A stretch of 29,864 bases of DNA from an uncultured Mycoplasmatota bacterium (lineage in GTDB: Bacteria > Bacillota_I > Bacilli_A > RF39 > UBA660): positions 1-29,864 of the forward strand of contig URBG01000019.1 of the NCBI GenBank assembly GCA_900546055.1, given 5' to 3'. The notes below the pieces were generated by a model, which ran no database searches, was not told the origin of the DNA, and saw nothing but the letters and a program-made list of their open reading frames with translations. Shown in pieces: positions 25,715-29,864 of the stretch. Each line of letters opens with the position of its first letter. The first letter of the stretch is position 1. A program made the translations under genes and the position numbers.

Positions 25715-26497
25715 TTATCCTAAAGCAACATCTAAAACCATCATTAAAACAAAGCCTAAAGCAACACCAATGGTTCCAATATTAGAATGTTTGCCGTTTT
25801 GACTTTCAGGAATTAGCTCTTCAACAACTACATAAATCATTGCACCAGCAGCGAATGCCAATAAGTATGGAAGTATTGGAACAACTAAACTCAATAGTAA
25901 AATGGTAATTACTGCAGCAATAGGTTCAACTATGCCAGAAAGTACTCCGTAAATAAACGACTTTAATTTAGAAGCTCCAGCACTTCGAAGTGGCATGGAA
26001 ATGATTGCTCCTTCAGGAAAATTTTGAATTGCAATACCAATGGCTAAAGCTAAAGCCCCGGCAATAGTTATTTCTGAAGTTCCACTTATAAGACCGGCAA
26101 AGACAACACCAACAGCCATTCCTTCTGGAATATTGTGTAAAGTAACTGCTAATGTCAACATAGTTGTTTTTTTATAATTTTTATTAGGTCCCTCTGGTTC
26201 GTCAGTATTTAAATGAAGATGTGGAATTATATTATCTAATAGTAGCAGAAAACCAATTCCGAGTAAAAACCCCACTGCAGCTGGTAACCACTTAATACCG
26301 TTTGTTGTCATTTCTAAGGAAGGTATTAATAATGACCAAACTGAAGCGGCAATCATAACGCCTGAAGCAAAACCTAACAATAGTTTTTGAATTTTATTAT
26401 TTATTTCCTTTTTTAATAAAAAACTCATAGCAGCACCTAACGTTGTCCCTAAAAAAGGTATTAATAGGCCTATTACAATTATTTGTATATTATCCAT
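25715..26497 (-). CDS. ZIP family divalent metal transporter
   Basis: This 260-aa integral membrane protein has eight predicted TM helices. The two signature helices are present: HNIPEG at residues 121-126 and QNFPEGA at 158-164. These carry the binuclear metal site of ZIP transporters (ZupT/GufA branch). A short His-containing loop (PHLHLN, ~92-97) precedes them. It starts 9 bp after the stop of the P1B ATPase gene with GGAGG upstream, so it is the third gene of the SmtB-controlled operon. ZIP proteins usually import zinc or other divalent ions, so joint control with an exporter is notable. Confidence 0.92.
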   Translation of the reverse strand: MDNIQIIVIGLLIPFLGTTLGAAMSFLLKKEINNKIQKLLLGFASGVMIAASVWSLLIPSLEMTTNGIKWLPAAVGFLLGIGFLLLLDNIIPHLHLNTDEPEGPNKNYKKTTMLTLAVTLHNIPEGMAVGVVFAGLISGTSEITIAGALALAIGIAIQNFPEGAIISMPLRSAGASKLKSFIYGVLSGIVEPIAAVITILLLSLVVPILPYLLAFAAGAMIYVVVEELIPESQNGKHSNIGTIGVALGFVLMMVLDVALG

Positions 26498-26506
26498 ATG
26501 TGCCTC

Positions 26507-28342
26507 CTAAAATTTCTTTTTCATTATTCCTAAAGTATTTAAAACAGCTAATAAGGTTACCCCAACGTCAGCAAATACAGCCATCCAAATACTCGCATAA
26601 CCAAAGGTTGCTAAAACTAGCATTAAGAGTTTAAATGTTAAAGCAAAAACAATATTAAAATTAACTATTTTTGTAGTTATTTTAGATATTTTAATGGCTA
26701 AAGGTATTTTGGTTAAATCATCTTTCATTAAAACAATGTCAGCAGCTTCAATGGTAGCATCGCTACCTACGCCACCCATGGCAATGCCAACATCCGATAA
26801 TTTAATAACTGGGGCATCATTGATGCCATCACCAACAAAAGCTGTGAAATCTTCTTCTTTAATTTCATTTACTTTATTAACTTTATCGATAGGAAGTAAA
26901 TTGGCGTAATATTCGTTTATTTTCAACTGTTGACCAACTTTGGTAACAATATCAACATTATCTCCGGAAAGCATAACGACCTTGCTAATCCCTTGATCAG
27001 ATAAATTTTCAACCAGCTCGTAAGCTTCTTCTTTTATTTGATCAGCAATTGTGACATACCCAACATAATCATTGTTAATAGCAAGATAGACGGTGGTTCC
27101 CACTTCAACGTTTGGAACTTCTATATCATTTTTATTCAATAATCTTTGATTGCCCACGATAACCTTTTGACCATTGATCGTTGCAGTTACTCCATGGCCA
27201 CTAATTTCCTTAAAGTCTTTAATAATACTTTTATCAATTTCTTTATTATATTTTTTTAAAATTGATTTAGCAATTGGATGATTTGAATAATATTCAGCGT
27301 GAGCTAAAACAGTAAGCATTTCTGTTGGATTCATTTTATTACTCTGAATTTCTGACACTTCAAAATTACCTTTAGTTACAGTCCCTGTTTTATCGAAAAC
27401 TAAAGTTTTAATTTTATTTAATCGTTCTAGTTCACTACTGCCTTTAATTAAAATTCCTTCTTTACTGGCTCTACCAATTCCACAAAAGAAACCAAGTGGA
27501 ACTGAAATAACTAAAGCACATGGGCATGAGGTAACTAAAAATACTAAAGCGCGATATAACCATGTTTGAAAATCATAGCCCATTATTGTTGGGATCACCG
27601 TAATAAGGAATGCTAATAAAACAACAATTGGCGTATATATCTTGGCAAATCTTGTAATAAACTTTTCAGTATCAGTTTTTCGTTCGCTAGAATTTTCAAT
27701 TAATTCAATAATTTTACTAGCAGTTGAGGTTGTATAAATACTTGTTGCTTTAATGGTAAGTAGTGATCCATTATTTACTGAGCCACTTAAAACAGTATCG
27801 TCTTTTCTCACGGTTTTTGGAATTGATTCTCCAGTTAAACTTGAAGTATCTACACTACTTTCACCATCTATAACAATTCCATCTAGAGGGATTTTTTCAC
27901 CTGGCTTAACAACAAAAATATCGTCAAGCTTTGCTTCTTTGACATCAATTTTCTTGATATCATTATTTATTTTTAAATTAACATAGTCGCTTCTTAAATC
28001 CATCAATTTAGTGATTGATTCTTTTGAATGATGGACAGCCTGATGAGATAGGTACTCACCAAATTCAAATAGCAGCATAACCATAACGGCTTCTGGATAT
28101 TCACCAATACAAAAAGCACTAATTGTGGCAATGATCATAAGCATATTTTCATCAAAAATATCTTTACTTAATAATTTTTTACCAGCGTCAATAAAAATTT
28201 TATATGAAACAATTATATAACTGGAAATTAAGAAGATAAAAAATGGAATCGATTCTTCTTTAAGAAAGAAAGATATACCAAATAAAATAGCACTGATAAT
28301 TATTTTTATGATTTCTTCATTAAGTTTAAATTTTATTTTCAT
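26507..28342 (-). CDS. P1B-type zinc/cadmium-exporting ATPase
   Basis: This 611-aa heavy-metal P-type ATPase has the TM6 motif SCPCAL (~270), DKTGTVTKG (~315), the HP locus SNHPIAKS, GDGINDAPV, and FADVGVTLLAVLN in TM8, matching the P1B-2 (Zn2+/Cd2+/Pb2+) group with the TM8 Asp. The N-terminal HMA or His-rich metal-binding domain common in CadA/ZntA is missing: the protein begins directly at TM1. It is the second gene of the operon, starting 1 bp after the repressor gene. It should pump excess zinc or cadmium out of the cell. Confidence 0.93.
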   Translation of the reverse strand: MKIKFKLNEEIIKIIISAILFGISFFLKEESIPFFIFLISSYIIVSYKIFIDAGKKLLSKDIFDENMLMIIATISAFCIGEYPEAVMVMLLFEFGEYLSHQAVHHSKESITKLMDLRSDYVNLKINNDIKKIDVKEAKLDDIFVVKPGEKIPLDGIVIDGESSVDTSSLTGESIPKTVRKDDTVLSGSVNNGSLLTIKATSIYTTSTASKIIELIENSSERKTDTEKFITRFAKIYTPIVVLLAFLITVIPTIMGYDFQTWLYRALVFLVTSCPCALVISVPLGFFCGIGRASKEGILIKGSSELERLNKIKTLVFDKTGTVTKGNFEVSEIQSNKMNPTEMLTVLAHAEYYSNHPIAKSILKKYNKEIDKSIIKDFKEISGHGVTATINGQKVIVGNQRLLNKNDIEVPNVEVGTTVYLAINNDYVGYVTIADQIKEEAYELVENLSDQGISKVVMLSGDNVDIVTKVGQQLKINEYYANLLPIDKVNKVNEIKEEDFTAFVGDGINDAPVIKLSDVGIAMGGVGSDATIEAADIVLMKDDLTKIPLAIKISKITTKIVNFNIVFALTFKLLMLVLATFGYASIWMAVFADVGVTLLAVLNTLGIMKKKF

Positions 28343-28633
28343 CTATATTTTCTCCTTTATATGCTCAATACCGTATTTTAAGATGATTTCAATATGCTCA
28401 TCTGTAATACTGTAGTTTACAGTTTGCCCTATTTTATTTGTTTTAACTAAGTTAGAACTTCTCAATGTTTTTAATTGATGAGAAACTGCGGATTGGCTAA
28501 CATTCAAATTTTCAGATATTTCTTTAACACATTTTTCTCCATTTAATAATAAATCTAATATTCGTAATCTCGTCGGATCACCAAAGATCTTAAAAAACTC
28601 GCTAAGTCCAGTTAGTAATTCTTTACTATGCAT
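28343..28633 (-). CDS. ArsR/SmtB-family metal-responsive repressor
   Basis: This 96-aa winged-helix repressor has recognition helix SQSAVSHQLKTLRSS (residues 46-60). The C-terminal helix has Asp78, His80, His91 and Glu94. This D-x-H-(10)-H-x2-E spacing equals the alpha-5 zinc site of SmtB (CzrA has His at the last place). The alpha-3 Cys pair of CadC/ArsR (ELCVC) is replaced by GEKCVKE with a single Cys, so a zinc sensor is more likely than a Cd/Pb or As sensor. It is the first gene of the operon; GGGAGG precedes ATG 28633. An operator overlaps its leader. Confidence 0.93.
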   Translation of the reverse strand: MHSKELLTGLSEFFKIFGDPTRLRILDLLLNGEKCVKEISENLNVSQSAVSHQLKTLRSSNLVKTNKIGQTVNYSITDEHIEIILKYGIEHIKEKI

Positions 28634-28644
28634 TTTGTCCTCCC

Positions 28645-28668
28645 TTATATGAATACTTGTTCATATAA
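28645..28668. promoter_or_regulatory. Operator for the SmtB-like repressor
   Basis: TTATATGAATA (28645-28655), CT, TGTTCATATAA (28658-28668) is an 11-2-11 inverted repeat with one mismatch. It has the TGAA..TTCA core known for SmtB/CzrA operators, and lies just after the -10 box, where binding would block transcription. Confidence 0.85.
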
Positions 28669-28670
28669 AC

Positions 28671-28699
28671 ATATTACAACTGTTCTTAATTAATGTCAA
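28671..28699 (-). promoter_or_regulatory. Promoter of the zinc operon
   Basis: On the minus strand, TTGACA (28694-28699), 17 bp, TAATAT (28671-28676). The -35 box is a perfect consensus. Confidence 0.85.
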
Positions 28700-28721
28700 T
28701 AGTTATAATTATTTATATAAA

Positions 28722-28749
28722 AAAAGTAAAAATTTTAAATTTTACTTTT
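28722..28749 (-). terminator. Terminator after the leucine-rich-repeat gene
   Basis: AAAAGTAAAA (28722-28731) pairs with TTTTACTTTT (28740-28749), with a T run on the minus-strand side. The stem is AT-only and overlaps the stop codon. Confidence 0.6.
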
Positions 28750-29653
28750 ATTCAGCTCCTATCCAGTTAATAGTAGCGTTGGTCGCACCCCAGGGCTCTC
28801 CACTGACTGCGCCTTTTTTACGATTAATAGTTATACTTGTTAATTTAGGGTTTTCTTGAAAAGCACTACTGGAAATTGAAGTAATGCCTTTACCAATCGT
28901 TACTGTTGCTAATTTACTGTTATATCCAAAAGCTGAAGCACCTATCGTTTTAACTCCATTTCCAATGTTATATTCTGTGAAACTATTCCATTCAAGTGCT
29001 GATTCGCCAATATTTTCCACTGTATCCGGAATACTAAAGGTTCCTGTAAATGGCAATGCTCTAAATGACCATCTGTCTAATGTTCTAACGGTTTTTGGGA
29101 TTGTTATATTATCGCTCCTTGCCCCACCATAACTGGAAACAATAGTATTATCAAATGTGCCATCACTGTTTATTTTAAAGATAAAGGCGTCTTCATCGGA
29201 AAGCTTATTATCATTAAATACAGAATCCCCCATATTAAAATACTTATTTGGAAGTTCTAGTTTAATAATGTTATTGTGGCGAAATGCTATGTCTCCAATT
29301 TTTTCAATCGTGGATGGGAGTTTAAGTTCATTTATTGAATTTACATCAAAAGCGGCTTGACCAATTTCTTTAATTCCCTCTGGTATTATTACTTTTTCAA
29401 TTCCTTTTTTTGCGAACGATTTGGTATTCCCAGTAGATGGAGTATATTCTGCAGGCGCTATTTTAGAAACTGTAATTCCACTAATTTTACTTGGTATTTT
29501 TACCTTGGAACCACAAGATTTATCGTAATCAGTAATTGATAAGGTCCCATCACCATTGTCAAAGGTTGTAAAGCAGCTGTCTGGGGTGGTTACAATATTT
29601 CCTTTAGCCGTTAACGCTAAATTAGTACTGAATGCAGCATAACCTACGGTCAT
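28748..29653 (-). CDS. BspA-like leucine-rich-repeat surface protein, 5' end disturbed
   Basis: From ATG 29653 the protein is 301 aa. After a hydrophobic start (MTVGYAAFSTNLALTAKG) it has BspA/LRR_5-type repeats of the form (I/V)xIPxx(I/V)xxIGxxAF, with at least seven units from residue ~60 on, and ends in a polar tail with WIGAE. The frame stays open upstream to 29740 and encodes a basic stretch (RARKRRKNGRQVR) plus a full hydrophobic helix (IVISVSLCLLLVMTVGYAAF), which looks like the true signal/anchor. But no normal start codon lies in that extension, and TAG at 29741-29743 follows ATG GAT. The N-terminus may be cut short by a point mutation or sequence error. Likely exported or membrane-anchored. 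Confidence 0.8.
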   Translation of the reverse strand: MTVGYAAFSTNLALTAKGNIVTTPDSCFTTFDNGDGTLSITDYDKSCGSKVKIPSKISGITVSKIAPAEYTPSTGNTKSFAKKGIEKVIIPEGIKEIGQAAFDVNSINELKLPSTIEKIGDIAFRHNNIIKLELPNKYFNMGDSVFNDNKLSDEDAFIFKINSDGTFDNTIVSSYGGARSDNITIPKTVRTLDRWSFRALPFTGTFSIPDTVENIGESALEWNSFTEYNIGNGVKTIGASAFGYNSKLATVTIGKGITSISSSAFQENPKLTSITINRKKGAVSGEPWGATNATINWIGAE

Positions 29654-29753
29654 GACTAATAGTAAACAGAGACTTACACTAATTACTATTCTAACTTGTC
29701 GGCCATTCTTTCTTCGTTTGCGCGCCCTATCAACTACTTTCTAATCCATTATA

Positions 29754-29782
29754 ATTATATCGAAATTTTCGTTACATTTCAA
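29754..29782 (-). promoter_or_regulatory. Promoter of the leucine-rich-repeat gene
   Basis: On the minus strand, TTGAAA (29777-29782), 17 bp, TATAAT (29754-29759). The transcript would start near 29747, at or just inside the ATG GAT TAG triplets. Confidence 0.65.
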
Positions 29783-29864
29783 TTTCATTATTTCTTTGAT
29801 CATTATACTTTTTTATTTTTCATTTTTTGTCGATTCTTAGCTATTTATAGTATACCCCCCCCCC

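Overview
The window is AT-rich bacterial chromosome. UGA is used as a stop (tsaB and rimI both end in TGA), Shine-Dalgarno sites are strong (AAGGAGG type) and promoters are of the TTGACA/TATAAT type. Together with an unusually short 5S rRNA and gut-Firmicutes-like protein families, this suggests an uncultured low-GC Bacillota, possibly near the Mollicutes or RF39-type Bacilli. That placement is an inference from gene content, not a computed one.

Layout. (1) 1-548: 3' end of a 23S rRNA, a 5S rRNA and a terminator. (2) 707-4259: a small XRE regulator on the minus strand, then the t6A/acetyltransferase operon tsaE-tsaB-rimI-tsaD and a small HExxH peptidase. (3) 4258-7162: a patchwork locus. Broken copies of the ends of both flanking genes (tsaD and an ABC permease) lie between two unrelated cargo genes, the peptidase and a long beta-helix repeat protein carrying a frameshift. 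(4) 7072-13224: a three-gene ABC importer of the nitrate/sulfonate/taurine type. Its substrate-binding protein gene is cut in two by a 3.64-kb element that carries its own serine integrase, an alpha/beta hydrolase, a two-TM membrane protein, a 26-aa leader ORF and an M23 lysin-like peptidase. Both att junctions can be read and the original gene can be rejoined in frame. (5) 13362-17591: pcrA helicase, a 52-aa membrane peptide, a sugar nucleotidyltransferase and an S66 peptidase, all on the plus strand. (6) 17627-21890: an M18 aminopeptidase and an SDR oxidoreductase (minus), with ligA (plus) divergent from the SDR. (7) 22000-23143: an insertion sequence with a DDE transposase. (8) 23280-28699: metal transport. 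A P-type cation ATPase has its own promoter; next to it lies a zinc operon of a SmtB-like ArsR repressor, a P1B zinc/cadmium ATPase and a ZIP transporter, with a clear promoter and overlapping operator. (9) 28748-29864: a BspA-like leucine-rich-repeat surface protein with an in-frame amber codon near its start, and a poly-C run at the window edge.

The best candidate for something undescribed is the compact serine-integrase element at 9371-13014. It is small, lacks phage structural and conjugation genes, carries cell-envelope-type cargo, and sits in a transporter gene at an attB that is itself a near-palindrome. The second is the tsaD/permease locus, which looks like two alternative versions of a variable site merged side by side.
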